Part shown: positions 31,691 through 42,144 of the stretch, piece after piece
Layout: each line of letters begins with the position of its first letter
Numbering within the stretch: the stretch's first letter is position 1
Origin: Manganibacter manganicus
GTDB lineage: Bacteria > Pseudomonadota > Alphaproteobacteria > Rhizobiales > Rhizobiaceae
Assembly (NCBI RefSeq): GCF_002075885.1
Contig: NZ_MDET01000012.1
Span: forward strand, 1-64,000
Length of the DNA: 64,000 bases
Direction of reading: 5' to 3'
Made by a program: the position numbers and the translations under genes
Notes under the pieces: model-generated
The model's database searches: none
What the model saw: only the letters and a program-made list of their open reading frames with translations
Told to the model about the DNA's origin: nothing

Positions 31691-34471
31691 ATGCTTGAAA
31701 AAACCTATGACGCAAAGGCCGTCGAACCCAGGATCGCCAGGCTCTGGGAAGAGGCGGATGCGTTCCGCGCCGGCGCCGGTTCGGAGGAAGGCGCGGAAGC
31801 CTTCGCCATCGTCATTCCGCCGCCCAATGTCACGGGTTCGCTGCATATGGGCCACGCGCTCAACAACACGCTGCAGGACATTCTGGTGCGCTTCGAGCGC
31901 ATGCGTGGCAAGAACGTGCTGTGGCAGCCGGGCATGGACCATGCCGGCATCGCCACGCAGATGGTGGTCGAGCGCAAGCTGATGGAAAAGCAGATTCGCC
32001 GTCGCGACCTGACGCGCGAGGAGTTTGTCGACAAGGTTTGGGAATGGAAGGCCGAATCCGGCGGCACCATCTTCAACCAGTTGAAGCGCCTCGGCGCGTC
32101 CTGCGACTGGAGCCGCGAACGCTTCACCATGGACGAGGGGCTGTCAAAGGCCGTGCTCGAAGTCTTCGTCACGCTCTTCAAGGAAGGGCTGATCTACAAG
32201 GACAAGCGCCTTGTGAACTGGGATCCGAAGCTGCTGACCGCGATCTCCGACCTCGAGGTCGAGCAGCATGAGGTCAACGGCAATCTCTGGCATTTCCGTT
32301 ACCCTATCGAGGGCGAGGATTTCGACCCCGAGAATCCGGCTACCTTTATCACCGTCGCCACGACGCGGCCTGAAACCATGCTCGGCGATACGGGCGTCGC
32401 GGTTCACCCCGACGATGAGCGCTACCGGACCCTGGTTGGCAAGAACGTTATTCTGCCCCTGGTCGGGCGCAGGATTCCGGTGGTCGCCGATGAGTATTCC
32501 GATCCCGAGAAGGGAACCGGCGCGGTCAAGATCACACCGGCTCATGATTTCAACGATTTCGAGGTCGGCAGGCGTCACAAGCTGCCGGCAATCAATATCC
32601 TGACCACGGAAGCGGCGATAAAACTCAAGGGTAACGAAGAGTTCCTTGCCGATCTTGATGCTACGCCCGAACGGCAATCCGTGTGGGATGAGTTGGACGG
32701 ACAGGACCGCTTTGCCGCCCGCAAGCGGATCGTGGAACTGATGGAGGCAGGCAGCTTCCTCGCGCAGATCGAACCGCACCGTCACATGGTGCCGCATGGC
32801 GACCGCGGCGGCGTGCCGATCGAGCCTTTCCTGACCGACCAGTGGTATGTCAATGCCGCCGAGATGGCGAAGCCGGCGATCGCCTCGGTGCGCGAAGGCC
32901 GCACCAATTTCGTGCCCAAAAATTGGGAAAAGACCTATTTCGACTGGATGGAGAACATCCAGCCCTGGTGCATCTCGCGTCAATTATGGTGGGGTCATCA
33001 GATTCCCGCATGGTACGGTCCTGACGGCACGGTCTTCGTTGAAAAGAGCGAGGAGGAGGCGCTGGAGGCCGCGATCCAGCATTATCTCGCCCATGAAGGC
33101 CCCTGGAAGGCATGGGTCGAGGAGAAGCTGGAAACCTACAAGCCGGGCGATATCCTGACCCGCGACGAGGACGTTCTCGATACCTGGTTCTCGTCCGCCC
33201 TTTGGCCGTTTTCTACGCTCGGCTGGCCGGATGCGACGCCGGAACTGAAAACATACTACCAGACCGACGTTCTGGTGACGGGCTTCGACATTATCTTCTT
33301 CTGGGTTGCCCGCATGATGATGATGGGCCTGCACTTCATGGACGAGGAGCCGTTCCATACGGTTTATGTTCATGCGCTGGTTCGCGACAAGAACGGCGCC
33401 AAGATGTCGAAGTCGAAGGGCAACGTCATCGATCCGCTCGAACTGATCGACGAATATGGCGCCGATGCCCTGCGCTTCACCCTGGCGATCATGGCGGCCC
33501 AGGGGCGCGACGTGAAGCTCGACCCGGCGCGCATCGCCGGCTATCGCAATTTCGGCACCAAGCTGTGGAACGCGACCCGCTTCGCCGAAATGAACGGTGC
33601 CGTGCGCAATGACGATCTGTGGCTGGGCGATGCCAGGCTGGCGCTCAACCGTTGGATCTTGACGGAACTGACGCGCGCCTCCCGCGCTGTCACCGAGGGC
33701 ATCACCTCCTACCGCTTCAACGATGCGGCGAGTGCTGCCTATCGCTTCGTCTGGAACCAGTTCTGCGACTGGTATGTGGAACTGTCGAAGCCGGTCTTCA
33801 TGGGCGAAGACGAGGCCGCCAAGGCCGAGAGCCGCGCTACCATCGCCTTCGTGCTGGACGAGATCTACAAGTTGCTGCACCCGTTCATGCCGTACATGAC
33901 CGAGGAATTGTGGGCCGAAACGGCAGGCGAGGGCGGCCGGCCCTCGATACTTTGCCATGCGACATGGCCTGTGCCCGGTTTCGAGGACGGCGAGGCTGCG
34001 GCCGACATCAATTGGCTGATCGATCTGGTTTCGGGCATCCGCTCGGTGCGCTCGGAAATGAACGTGCCGCCCTCAGCGATCGCCCCGCTTGTCGTGATCG
34101 ACGCCAATGACGTGACGCGTCAGCGTCTTGAGCGCCATGAGGCGGCGATCAAGCGCCTGGCACGTATCGGCGACATTTCCCTTGCCACCGCGGCACCGAA
34201 GGGCTCGGCCCAGATGGTTCTTGGTGAGGCCACCGTCTGCCTGCCTTTGGGCGCGCTGATCGACCTAAAGGCCGAGGCCGCGCGTTTGCAGAAGGAACTT
34301 GCCAAGGTTACGGAGGAAATCGCGCGCCTGCACAAGAAACTCGGCAATGAGAAATTCATCGCCAACGCGCCGGATGAGATTGTGGCCGCCGAGCGCGAGA
34401 AACTTGCCGAATATGACGAGACGCAAGCCCGTCTTTCGACCGCGCTGAAGCGTGTCCGCGAGGCTGGTTAG
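31691..34471 (+). CDS. valS: Valyl-tRNA synthetase
   Basis: 926 residues, class I aminoacyl-tRNA synthetase. The HIGH-type motif is HMGH in PPNVTGSLHMGHALN and the KMSKS motif appears as KMSKSKGN. An editing domain lies between, and the final 70 residues are the coiled-coil arm typical of ValRS. The start MLEKTYDAK is chosen by family length, since the frame is open 22 codons further up. The Shine-Dalgarno sequence is weak. A terminator follows. Confidence 0.97.
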   Translation: MLEKTYDAKAVEPRIARLWEEADAFRAGAGSEEGAEAFAIVIPPPNVTGSLHMGHALNNTLQDILVRFERMRGKNVLWQPGMDHAGIATQMVVERKLMEKQIRRRDLTREEFVDKVWEWKAESGGTIFNQLKRLGASCDWSRERFTMDEGLSKAVLEVFVTLFKEGLIYKDKRLVNWDPKLLTAISDLEVEQHEVNGNLWHFRYPIEGEDFDPENPATFITVATTRPETMLGDTGVAVHPDDERYRTLVGKNVILPLVGRRIPVVADEYSDPEKGTGAVKITPAHDFNDFEVGRRHKLPAINILTTEAAIKLKGNEEFLADLDATPERQSVWDELDGQDRFAARKRIVELMEAGSFLAQIEPHRHMVPHGDRGGVPIEPFLTDQWYVNAAEMAKPAIASVREGRTNFVPKNWEKTYFDWMENIQPWCISRQLWWGHQIPAWYGPDGTVFVEKSEEEALEAAIQHYLAHEGPWKAWVEEKLETYKPGDILTRDEDVLDTWFSSALWPFSTLGWPDATPELKTYYQTDVLVTGFDIIFFWVARMMMMGLHFMDEEPFHTVYVHALVRDKNGAKMSKSKGNVIDPLELIDEYGADALRFTLAIMAAQGRDVKLDPARIAGYRNFGTKLWNATRFAEMNGAVRNDDLWLGDARLALNRWILTELTRASRAVTEGITSYRFNDAASAAYRFVWNQFCDWYVELSKPVFMGEDEAAKAESRATIAFVLDEIYKLLHPFMPYMTEELWAETAGEGGRPSILCHATWPVPGFEDGEAAADINWLIDLVSGIRSVRSEMNVPPSAIAPLVVIDANDVTRQRLERHEAAIKRLARIGDISLATAAPKGSAQMVLGEATVCLPLGALIDLKAEAARLQKELAKVTEEIARLHKKLGNEKFIANAPDEIVAAEREKLAEYDETQARLSTALKRVREAG

Positions 34472-34491
34472 CGGCGGTCCGAACGGGTTCG

Positions 34492-34528
34492 GGGAAGCGG
34501 CCTGAACGATGGCCGTTTCCCGTCTTTT
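34492..34528 (+). terminator. Terminator after valS
   Basis: An eleven-pair stem GGGAAGCGGCC / GGCCGTTTCCC (one G-U pair) with an eight-base loop ends in GTCTTTTGTC. It lies 21 bases beyond the valS stop. The T-run is short, so efficiency may be moderate. Confidence 0.65.
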
Positions 34529-34672
34529 GTCAGTCGGATAGCGCAATCGCTCAACGCAAGTCCTTGCAACGCTTTGCGTGGCGAATTGGACTATTTGGCA
34601 ACAGCTAAATTATCGATCCGTTAACTATGCGTATCCCATGCTGATCCGTGCAGATTCCCACGGAGAGGGTTC

Positions 34673-35896
34673 ATGGGCAATTCGCGTTTGCGGCTTTTGC
34701 TGGGTGCGGGTTGCGCCTGGCTGGCGCTTGTTGCTGCGGCGCAAGCGGGCGGATTTTCGCGCGGCAGTGCCGACACCGACATTCTGTTCGATGAAGGCAA
34801 CTTCAATATGCGCTCGGGCGTGACCTATGTGGCGCCGCATCGCGAATTGACGAAGCTCGGAACGCACGACGACCCAAAACTTCTCGGCACCAGTTTCACC
34901 GACGATTTTGTCGTTCCCTCGGCGGCGATCAAGATCAATTTTGCCGATAATCTGCGCTGTGCCGGTACGCTCGTGCAGAATATCGGCGGCGCGTCGAGCT
35001 ATGAGCATCCGACGGCTTCGGGGAAACTGAAGGAGAGTTTTTCCGCTTATGAATCGGCCGCGACCTGCGCTGTCGGCTTCGATGTTGGCAAGGGTCGGTT
35101 CTGGCTACTCGGCGGCGGTTATATGGAGCAGCTAAGTTATTCCCGTCAGGACGATTACAGTCGTGTCGGTCTCGGCGCTGGCACCCTGGATCTGGATGGC
35201 CAGAAATTCGGCTATCGCGTGGGCGCGGCTTATGAAATACCGGAGATCGCGTTCCGCGCGCAGGTCATGTACCGCTCGGGAACGGATTATGGTGCCGAAG
35301 GCACGGCAAGCGCACCTGCAGAAGTTCTGGAGCGGGCGCTGCGGGGTGCGGGCATGTCCGATGCACAGAATCCGTTTTACGGGATACCTAATAACCTACA
35401 GGTTCCTATCGCCGCTGTCGGCACCGGCCATCTTCCGCAAAGCGTGGACCTGAAATTCCAGACGGGTATCGCTCCCGGCTGGCTGGCGTTCGGTGGGGTG
35501 AAGTGGACCGATTGGAGCGTGATGACGCGCCTCAACGTTCGCTCAGTGCAGGGTGGCTACACGATCCTCGATACGCCCTATTACTGGAAGGACGGATGGA
35601 CCGTTACCGGCGGTGTTGGCCATGCTTTCAATGACAGCGTGTCTGGGCTGGTCAGCCTCACCTGGGACAGCGGTGTCAGCACCGGCTACGATCTGATGAG
35701 CGACAGCTATACGCTGGCAGTCGGAGGGTCGTTGAAAGACAAGTTCGGCGGCGAGTTGCGCGGTGGCATCGGCTTAAGTTATCTGACCTCGGCCACCGAG
35801 ACCAAAAATTTTGGGCCGACCGGGGATGATCGCAATCAGGCGGTGAAGGCCGGCTACGCTGCGGCCATCAATATTGAGTATAATATAAAGTGGTAA
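34673..35896 (+). CDS. FadL/OmpP1-family outer membrane transport protein
   Basis: 407 residues. A signal peptide ends in AQA (about residue 23), followed by GGFSRGSADTDILFDEGN, the N-terminal hatch-like region of the FadL family. The remainder alternates in the beta-strand pattern of a barrel and ends in NIEYNIKW, with the terminal aromatic residue that directs outer membrane insertion. Family members carry long-chain fatty acids or other hydrophobic compounds. The actual substrate is not known. GGAGAGG precedes the ATG. Confidence 0.87.
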   Translation: MGNSRLRLLLGAGCAWLALVAAAQAGGFSRGSADTDILFDEGNFNMRSGVTYVAPHRELTKLGTHDDPKLLGTSFTDDFVVPSAAIKINFADNLRCAGTLVQNIGGASSYEHPTASGKLKESFSAYESAATCAVGFDVGKGRFWLLGGGYMEQLSYSRQDDYSRVGLGAGTLDLDGQKFGYRVGAAYEIPEIAFRAQVMYRSGTDYGAEGTASAPAEVLERALRGAGMSDAQNPFYGIPNNLQVPIAAVGTGHLPQSVDLKFQTGIAPGWLAFGGVKWTDWSVMTRLNVRSVQGGYTILDTPYYWKDGWTVTGGVGHAFNDSVSGLVSLTWDSGVSTGYDLMSDSYTLAVGGSLKDKFGGELRGGIGLSYLTSATETKNFGPTGDDRNQAVKAGYAAAINIEYNIKW

Positions 35897-36186
35897 GTTT
35901 CTGATATTAAAGCAATATCTGGTAAGTATTTCGTTTTTCCGACTTGCCCCCGCCATGTTTCGCCATTGTGACGTTTTGGCAACATTTTTGGTGCATCTGA
36001 TGGGCAGCCGGCTCCAGTCAAGGAACTCGCCCACTTCCCGCCATAAACCCGGAGCACTTCGAAGGCTCCGGCAAGAACGGGTCAGGGGGATCCGGAGCCG
36101 GTATGCTGCATTTCGCAGCCGGGATGAAAATGCGAGCCAGGTCGAGACCCTTGTCCAGCCCGACACGCTATCCGAACGAAGGTTCG
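35897..36186 (+). other. Intergenic region upstream of exoR
   Basis: About 290 bases with no supported gene. It holds inverted repeats CCGGAGC/GCTCCGG near 36048-36070 and GCTGC/GCAGC near 36105-36119. They may end the fadL-like transcript or structure the exoR leader. No promoter stands out. Confidence 0.35.
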
Positions 36187-37044
36187 ATGATGGCACGGGA
36201 AGTGATTCAACCTGTGCGGGGCGCGACTTCTTCAACATTTTTCCGGCCGTTGGCCTTGGCAGCCCTGACGGCCCTCGCCATATTGGGCGCGGCCGGTCAG
36301 GCAGCCGCCTTCGATGACAAAGTGTTCGACGACAAGACCGGCGTAAAGCCGGAATCGAGTCCCTGGGCCGTTTTCCAGTTTGGTTATTCCGCATACAAGA
36401 GCGGCCATAAGGAACAGGCGGTTGAGGCTTACAAATATGCGGCCGAGAACGGCCAGATCGGGGCCACCTGGAAATTGGCACGCATGTATGCCGAAGGCGA
36501 TGGTGTCACGCAGGACAACTACGAGGCCTTCAAATTCTTCAGCGAGATCGTCAATCAAGATGTCGAGCCGGGTTCTCCTGATGAAAGCTATGTCTCGGAT
36601 GCGCTGGTGGCTCTTGGCGACTATTTGAAAAAGGGCATTCCTGGCACGCCTGTGAAAGCCAATCCGGTTGCGGCCCAAGAGTATTTCATGCGCGCCGCGG
36701 CCACCTACCGCAACCCGGATGCCCAGTTCGAAATGGGAAAGATGTTTCTGAAAGGCGAGGGCGGGGTCAAAGCCAGCATCAAACAGGCCGCCCGGTGGTT
36801 GCAACTTGCCGCCGAAAAGGGGCATACCGGCGCGCAGGCTACGCTTGGCAATCTGCTTTTCCAGAGTGGCAAAATCGTGCGCGGCCTGGCAATGATGACA
36901 GCCGCCCTTGATCGAGCGAATCCTGTAGATCAATCCTGGATACGCAGCATGCAGGAGGAAGCCTTCGCCGTGGCTCCCGAAGCTGACCGCCGAACCGCAA
37001 TTGCACTGGCCGACGACATGCTCACCAAGGGCACCGCTCAATAG
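36187..37044 (+). CDS. exoR: ExoR, periplasmic Sel1-repeat regulator of exopolysaccharide
   Basis: 285 residues. In Sinorhizobium ExoR is a periplasmic protein that restrains the ExoS-ChvI two-component system, controlling succinoglycan, motility and acid response. Here a signal peptide (hydrophobic 22-44, ending AAA) precedes Sel1-like TPR repeats: WKLARMYAEGDGV, QFEMGKMFLKGEGG and ARWLQLAAEKGHTGAQATLG. The C-terminal AFAVAPEADRRTAIALADDM region fits ExoR as I recall it. The start at 36187 has GAAGG upstream, and a second ATG follows at once. The exoS and chvI genes are not in this window. Confidence 0.8.
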   Translation: MMAREVIQPVRGATSSTFFRPLALAALTALAILGAAGQAAAFDDKVFDDKTGVKPESSPWAVFQFGYSAYKSGHKEQAVEAYKYAAENGQIGATWKLARMYAEGDGVTQDNYEAFKFFSEIVNQDVEPGSPDESYVSDALVALGDYLKKGIPGTPVKANPVAAQEYFMRAAATYRNPDAQFEMGKMFLKGEGGVKASIKQAARWLQLAAEKGHTGAQATLGNLLFQSGKIVRGLAMMTAALDRANPVDQSWIRSMQEEAFAVAPEADRRTAIALADDMLTKGTAQ

Positions 37045-37349
37045 AGCATTGGCAGAGGCGGAATCGACCAGCTTCGTACAAATACGGCTGCGGAATCAAA
37101 CCGGAATTTCGGAACGGCATTCGTCAGAATGCCTGTTACTCTGACCGTTATCCGGCGTCTCTCATTGCATCTTCTCGATCTTTGCGTTGCCGCAATATAC
37201 GTGGTTCGTTGCGGCGCTATCAGGGGCGTGCTGCGCAGTTTTGCAGCGAATTGTCGGGCGCGGGGGAACTGGAGGCATCTTATACTTTCCAGTTCTGAAG
37301 CATCGGCTCGTAGTTCCGGCTATGGGCCGATGCTTTGTCCAATTCGATA
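37045..37349. other. Intergenic region between exoR and xth
   Basis: 305 bases between convergent genes. It contains one clean hairpin GGCATTC-GTCA-GAATGCC at 37116-37133 without a T-run, a possible weak terminator. Short open frames here show no recognisable protein and no good ribosome-binding site. Confidence 0.4.
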
Positions 37350-38144
37350 TCAGGTTGCGGCCAGATCCAGTTCCACCGCGACCGGCACATGGTCGGATGG
37401 TTTTTCCCAAGCTCGTACATGCTTTTCGATTGATGCCGCGGAGAAGCGGTTTGCCGCTTCGGGCGATAGCAGCAGGTGATCGATGCGGATGCCGTTGTTC
37501 TTCTGCCAGGCTCCACCTTGATAGTCCCAGAAGGTGAAGGTTTCGGACGCGTCGGTGACGGCACGTACCGCCTCGGTGAAGCCGAGATTCTTCAGGCGTC
37601 GAAAGGCTTGCCGGGTCTCCGGCTGAAACAGTGCATCGCCAAGCCACGCTTCCGGATTCCTGGCGTCCATAGGTTCTGGAATGACATTATAATCGCCGGC
37701 AAGAATCAGCGCCTCCTCAAGTGCCATCCGATCGGTCGCCCAGCGTTCCAGACGTTCCATCCAAGCGAGCTTATAGGGAAATTTTACCGGATCATCGATT
37801 GGATTGCCGTTCGGCAGATAGAGCGAAACGACGCGCAGCGCACCCTTGTCGGTTGAGAATACCCCCTCGATGAAACGCGCCTGCTCGTCCTCGTCATTGC
37901 CGGGTAGCCTGCGATTGACCTCGTCGAACGGCAATTTCGAGAGCAGAGCGACGCCATTGAAGCCCTTCTGGCCGTGCGTTTCGACATTGTAGCCCAATGC
38001 CTCGATCTCGGCGCGTGGGAATTGCTCGTCCACCGACTTGATCTCCTGCAGGCAGACGATGTCGGGCTGGCTCTCGTTCAGCCAATGGACGAGATTGCCG
38101 ATTCGGGCTCGGACGCCATTGATGTTCCACGTTACGATCTTCAT
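37350..38144 (-). CDS. xth: Exodeoxyribonuclease III
   Basis: 264 residues, Mg-dependent AP endonuclease and 3'-5' exonuclease for base excision repair. Catalytic residues are visible: Asn7 (TWNING), Glu34 (LQEIK), the GDYNV pair and the C-terminal SDHVPV His. Numbering at both N-terminal sites equals that of E. coli ExoIII. An in-frame GTG three codons upstream is an alternative start. Confidence 0.94.
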   Translation of the reverse strand: MKIVTWNINGVRARIGNLVHWLNESQPDIVCLQEIKSVDEQFPRAEIEALGYNVETHGQKGFNGVALLSKLPFDEVNRRLPGNDEDEQARFIEGVFSTDKGALRVVSLYLPNGNPIDDPVKFPYKLAWMERLERWATDRMALEEALILAGDYNVIPEPMDARNPEAWLGDALFQPETRQAFRRLKNLGFTEAVRAVTDASETFTFWDYQGGAWQKNNGIRIDHLLLSPEAANRFSAASIEKHVRAWEKPSDHVPVAVELDLAAT

Positions 38145-38264
38145 GAGAATCACACGTCTTCAAATTTTTATTGATAGCGTCGGCGCTAACTGCCGTTGAT
38201 CCTGCATCATTGCTCTGAAGGAGGAAACCCGTTTCGACGAGATGGGGTAGAAAAGGGAGGACTC

Positions 38265-38520
38265 ATGCCATCGACGACGCATCCGGGCGATGAGATGTTT
38301 GCGGCACCGCGCCTTTTTACTCTCGGGCTGCAGCATGTTCTGGTCATGTATGCCGGGCTATCGCCGTCCCGCTTATTATCGATCGTGCGCTCAAACTTGT
38401 ACCCGAAGACGTCACGTTCCTAATCTCGGCAAACCCGGTGTTCAATGCGCATCGGGCAGAGCGGATGACCTGCATGAAACGGCGACGAGCGCGGAAGCGG
38501 AAGCACTCGCGATGCAATAA
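38265..38520 (+). pseudogene. Relic of a uracil/xanthine permease (NCS2 family)
   Basis: A strong GGGAGG site and ATG open a frame whose residues 12-31 read FAAPRLFTLGLQHVLVMYAG, the N-terminal signature of NCS2 nucleobase permeases. After Gly31 the match jumps to another frame (from 38357), AIAVPLIIDRALKLVPEDVT then FLISA, so one base has been lost. Similarity stops near 38431, where intact family members would continue for about 400 residues. A third frame then reads an Ala/Glu-rich tail to a stop at 38520, possibly the old 3' end joined by a large deletion. The gene cannot make a working transporter. Confidence 0.8.
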
Positions 38521-38553
38521 AAAGCCCACTCGTCAGCGATGAAAGGTTTTCGA

Positions 38554-38901
38554 TCAGACTGAGAAACTTGTTCCGCAGCCGCAGGAAGCGACTGCATTGG
38601 GATTCTTGATCTGGAAGGATTGGCCCATCAGATCATCGACGAAATCGATGACGGAGCCCCCCATATAGACCAGAGAAAGATCGTCGATCAGGACGGTCGC
38701 GCCATCCTTTTCGATCGACACATCGTCATCGTTGCGGTGATCGACGAGGCCGAATGTATAGGAAAAGCCCGAACAGCCACCACCTTCGACGGCAACGCGT
38801 AACGCTGTCTTGCCGGGATCGTTGGCGACGATATTTGCGATGCGCTTTGCGGCCGCATCGGTTATTTCGACTTTCATGGTGGTCTTGGCGTCGGCGCCCA
38901 T
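38554..38901 (-). CDS. erpA: Iron-sulfur cluster insertion protein ErpA
   Basis: 115 residues, A-type carrier of the HesB/IscA family. It has the three cluster-binding Cys in GGGCSGF and the terminal [11 protein letters not shown]. The [14 protein letters not shown] start has AAGGTG upstream, and an in-frame Met eight codons later is an alternative. It is divergent from dgt with 70 bases between the start codons. Confidence 0.88.
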   Translation of the reverse strand: MGADAKTTMKVEITDAAAKRIANIVANDPGKTALRVAVEGGGCSGFSYTFGLVDHRNDDDVSIEKDGATVLIDDLSLVYMGGSVIDFVDDLMGQSFQIKNPNAVASCGCGTSFSV

Positions 38902-38971
38902 CGGGTTCACCTTGCGTTTGCTTCCGCTAGATAGGTATGAAGCGACGAGAGCCAAGTCAACTGGTGGTGCA

Positions 38972-40201
38972 ATGAACGAGCGGCAAGTTCGCGAGAACCT
39001 TGGCGATATCGGCTTCGGCTACCGCGCTCGCGCGCCCTATGCCTGCGACCCGGCGCGCTCGCGCGGGCGCTTGTTTCCGGAGGCGGAAAGCCCGACGCGC
39101 ACCGCCTTCCAGCGCGACCGCGACCGCATCATCCATTCGACTGCCTTTCGCCGCCTCAAGCACAAGACGCAGGTTTTTATCGCCGAGGAGGGCGATCATT
39201 ATCGCACGCGACTCACTCATTCGATCGAGGTGGCACAGATCGCACGCGCGCTTGCCCGCGCCTTGCGCGGTGACGAGGACCTCGCCGAGGCGATCGCGCT
39301 GGTGCATGATTTCGGCCATACACCATTCGGCCATACCGGCGAGGACGCGCTGAACGAGAAGATAGCAGAATGGGGCGGCTTCGATCACAACGCGCAGTCT
39401 CTGCGCATCGTTACCCGTCTGGAACGGCGCTATGCGGAATTCGACGGGCTGAACCTCACATGGGAGACGCTGGAAGGTCTGGTCAAGCATAATGGGCCGC
39501 TGACGGACTCTCAGGGGCAAGGACTGAAGGGGCCGATCCCGCGCACCATCCGCGATTATTGCGGCCTGCATGATCTCGAGATCGACCGCTTTGCCGGCAT
39601 TGAAGCCCAGTGCGCCGCAATTGCCGACGATATTGCCTATAATACGCATGATATCGACGACGGCTTGCGCTCGGGCTTCCTGACGTTGCCGATGCTGGAA
39701 GCGGTTTCGTTACCAGGCGCAATTCTGCAAGGCGTGCGCGCCCATTATCCTGAACTCGATCCCGTGCGAACCGCGCATGAACTGATGCGACGCCAGATCA
39801 CCCTGATGGTGGAGGACGTGATCGCCGCGACGACGGCCAATCTGGCGCGCCGGAAGCCGCAGAGTGCGGAAGAGATTCGCGCCGCAGGCGAAGCCATTGT
39901 TACCTTTTCCGGCTCGATGGCTTCCGCCGAGAAGCAACTCAAGGCGTTTCTTTATCGGCATCTCTATCGCAACCCGGAAGTCATGCGGGTGCGTGAAGGC
40001 GCGGAGCAGATCGTCAAGGATCTGTTCGACGCCTATTACACCGACCCGTGCGCTATGCCCGAAGGCTGGCGGGAAGGGCTCGAGAGTGCCGAAGAACGCG
40101 TCAAGGCGCGCAGTGTCGCCGATTTCCTGGCCGGGATGACCGATACTTATGCTATTAAGGAGCACCGGCGCCTGTTTGACCGCACACCGGATTTGAGTTA
40201 G
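38972..40201 (+). CDS. dgt: Deoxyguanosinetriphosphate triphosphohydrolase-like protein
   Basis: 409 residues, HD-domain dNTPase. Metal ligands appear in [14 protein letters not shown] and [16 protein letters not shown], with [17 protein letters not shown] later. This is the shorter type-2 form typical of alphaproteobacteria, which hydrolyses dNTPs to nucleosides and triphosphate. The frame is open upstream across erpA on the other strand, but family similarity starts at MNERQVREN. argS follows after 83 bases. Confidence 0.92.
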   Translation: MNERQVRENLGDIGFGYRARAPYACDPARSRGRLFPEAESPTRTAFQRDRDRIIHSTAFRRLKHKTQVFIAEEGDHYRTRLTHSIEVAQIARALARALRGDEDLAEAIALVHDFGHTPFGHTGEDALNEKIAEWGGFDHNAQSLRIVTRLERRYAEFDGLNLTWETLEGLVKHNGPLTDSQGQGLKGPIPRTIRDYCGLHDLEIDRFAGIEAQCAAIADDIAYNTHDIDDGLRSGFLTLPMLEAVSLPGAILQGVRAHYPELDPVRTAHELMRRQITLMVEDVIAATTANLARRKPQSAEEIRAAGEAIVTFSGSMASAEKQLKAFLYRHLYRNPEVMRVREGAEQIVKDLFDAYYTDPCAMPEGWREGLESAEERVKARSVADFLAGMTDTYAIKEHRRLFDRTPDLS

Positions 40202-40284
40202 CGCTGCCCGGCCCTGCCTTTCGAGCTAGCTTCAATCAGGACGGCGGGATTGACGACTCTTGGTATATTCAGCGAAAGCCCATC

Positions 40285-42042
40285 ATGAACATCTTCGCCG
40301 ATTTCAACGCGCGGATCATAAAGACCGTAGAAGCGCTTGATTTAAAAGATAAAGAAGGCGGAGCGCCTGATCTTTCGCGCATCGCCGTCGAGCCTCCACG
40401 CGATGCCAGCCATGGCGATCTGGCGACCAATGCGGCGATGGTTCTGGCTAAGCCCACGGGCCAGAACCCGCGTGCCCTGGCCGAAAGAATCGCCGAGGCG
40501 CTGCATTCCGACAAGGATGTGGCGAATGCCGAAGTGGCCGGTCCGGGTTTCGTCAATCTCAGGCTGACAGACAGTTTCTGGCAGGCGCATCTGGCGACCA
40601 TTCTCGACGCGGGCTCGCAGTATGGCCGCTCGGCCATCGGGCAGGGTGCCAAGGTCAATGTCGAATATGTCTCGGCAAACCCCACCGGCCCCATGCATGT
40701 CGGCCATTGCCGCGGTGCCGTGGTCGGCGACGCATTGGCCAACCTGATGGCCTTCGCCGGTTATGGCGTCACCAAGGAATATGTCATCAACGACGCCGGC
40801 GTGCAGATCGACGTGCTCGGCCGCTCCGTGTTGCTGCGCTATCGCGAGGCATTGGGCGATGACATCGGCGAAATTCCCGCCGGACTTTACCCCGGCGACT
40901 ATCTCGTTCCTGTCGGGCAGGCTCTGGCCAAGGAGTTTGGCCGCTCGCTGTTGCAGATGCCGGAAGGCGAGACGCTGGCCATCGTCAAGGATCGCACCAT
41001 CGACGCCATGATGGCGATCATCAAGGACGATCTCGCGCTGCTCAATGTGCACCATGATGTCTTCTTTTCCGAGCGTACGCTGCACGCCGACAACGCCAAA
41101 GCGATCCGCTCGGCCATCAACGATCTGACGTTGAAAGGCCATATCTACAAAGGCACGCTGCCGCCGCCGAAGGGCGAGAAGCCGGACGATTGGGAAGACC
41201 GCGAACAGACGCTCTTCCGCTCGACCGAGGTCGGTGACGATATCGACCGGCCGCTGGTCAAGTCCGATGGGTCCTTCACCTATTTCGCCGCCGATGTCGC
41301 CTATATGAAGGACAAGATCGATCGCGGCTTCGTCGACCTGATCTATGTGCTGGGCGCCGACCATGGCGGCTATGTCAAGCGGCTGGAGGCTCTGGCGCGC
41401 GCGCTGGCCGGCGGCGAGGTCAAACTCACCGTGGTGCTGTGCCAACTCGTCAAGCTCTTCCGCGACGGCGAGCCGGTACGCATGTCGAAGCGCTCCGGCG
41501 ATTTCGTCACCCTGCGCGAGGCTGTGGAGGAGGTTGGGCGCGATCCCATCCGCTTCATGATGCTCTACCGCAAGAGCGACGCGCCGCTGGATTTTGATTT
41601 CGCCAAGGTTACGGAACAGTCCAAGGACAATCCGGTGTTCTATGTCCAGTATGCGTCGGCGCGCTGCCACTCGGTGTTTCGCCAGGCGAGCGAGCAATTC
41701 CCGCAGGAGAAATTCGACCGTGAGGCCTTGGTAGAGGCCCTGCCGTCGCTGACCGACGAAGGCGAGATCGCCTTGATCCGCAAGCTGGCGGAGTACCCTC
41801 GGTTGATCGAACAGGCCGCGCTTGCGCTGGAGCCGCACAGGCTGGCCTTCTATATGTTTGATCTTGCCAGTACCTTCCACGCGCACTGGAACAGAGGCAC
41901 TGAAAACCCCGACTTACGTTTTGTTAAGGTTAACGACCGACAATCGACCTATGCCAGACTGGGTTTGGTGCAGGCGGTTTCGGATGTTTTGACGTCCGGT
42001 CTGACGTTGATAGGGGCTGATGCGCCCAAGGAGATGCGTTAG
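40285..42042 (+). CDS. argS: Arginyl-tRNA synthetase
   Basis: 585 residues, class I synthetase. An N-terminal Arg-tRNA D-loop domain (about 1-110) precedes [15 protein letters not shown], containing the HIGH-type motif. VRMSKRSGD is the MSK loop, and a C-terminal DALR anticodon-binding domain closes the protein. The Shine-Dalgarno sequence is weak. It lies between dgt and the SPOR gene, an order seen in other rhizobia. Confidence 0.97.
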   Translation: MNIFADFNARIIKTVEALDLKDKEGGAPDLSRIAVEPPRDASHGDLATNAAMVLAKPTGQNPRALAERIAEALHSDKDVANAEVAGPGFVNLRLTDSFWQAHLATILDAGSQYGRSAIGQGAKVNVEYVSANPTGPMHVGHCRGAVVGDALANLMAFAGYGVTKEYVINDAGVQIDVLGRSVLLRYREALGDDIGEIPAGLYPGDYLVPVGQALAKEFGRSLLQMPEGETLAIVKDRTIDAMMAIIKDDLALLNVHHDVFFSERTLHADNAKAIRSAINDLTLKGHIYKGTLPPPKGEKPDDWEDREQTLFRSTEVGDDIDRPLVKSDGSFTYFAADVAYMKDKIDRGFVDLIYVLGADHGGYVKRLEALARALAGGEVKLTVVLCQLVKLFRDGEPVRMSKRSGDFVTLREAVEEVGRDPIRFMMLYRKSDAPLDFDFAKVTEQSKDNPVFYVQYASARCHSVFRQASEQFPQEKFDREALVEALPSLTDEGEIALIRKLAEYPRLIEQAALALEPHRLAFYMFDLASTFHAHWNRGTENPDLRFVKVNDRQSTYARLGLVQAVSDVLTSGLTLIGADAPKEMR

Positions 42043-42144
42043 GTTCAGCTAAAACACCTGTCACCTTTTACCCACATTGCGCTGGTAAGGGCCAACCTTC
42101 CGCGACGTCAATGGCGTCCGATTTGTGCGAGTTCGGGAACGACA

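Noticed and set aside
35965..35990. TTGGCAACATTTTTGGTGC upstream of exoR as a sigma-54 promoter
   Set aside because: The GG of the -24 element is present but no GC occurs ten bases further on, so the -12 element is missing.
37129..37479. 116-codon open frame between exoR and xth
   Set aside because: It overlaps the xth 3' end on the other strand, lacks a ribosome-binding site and resembles no protein I know.
38810..38971. 54-codon upstream extension of dgt
   Set aside because: The extension runs antisense to erpA and gives no family similarity. The start MNERQVREN fits Dgt proteins.
40342..41886. 514-codon open frame on the - strand opposite argS
   Set aside because: It lies entirely within argS, has no recognisable domain, and has the composition of an antisense shadow.
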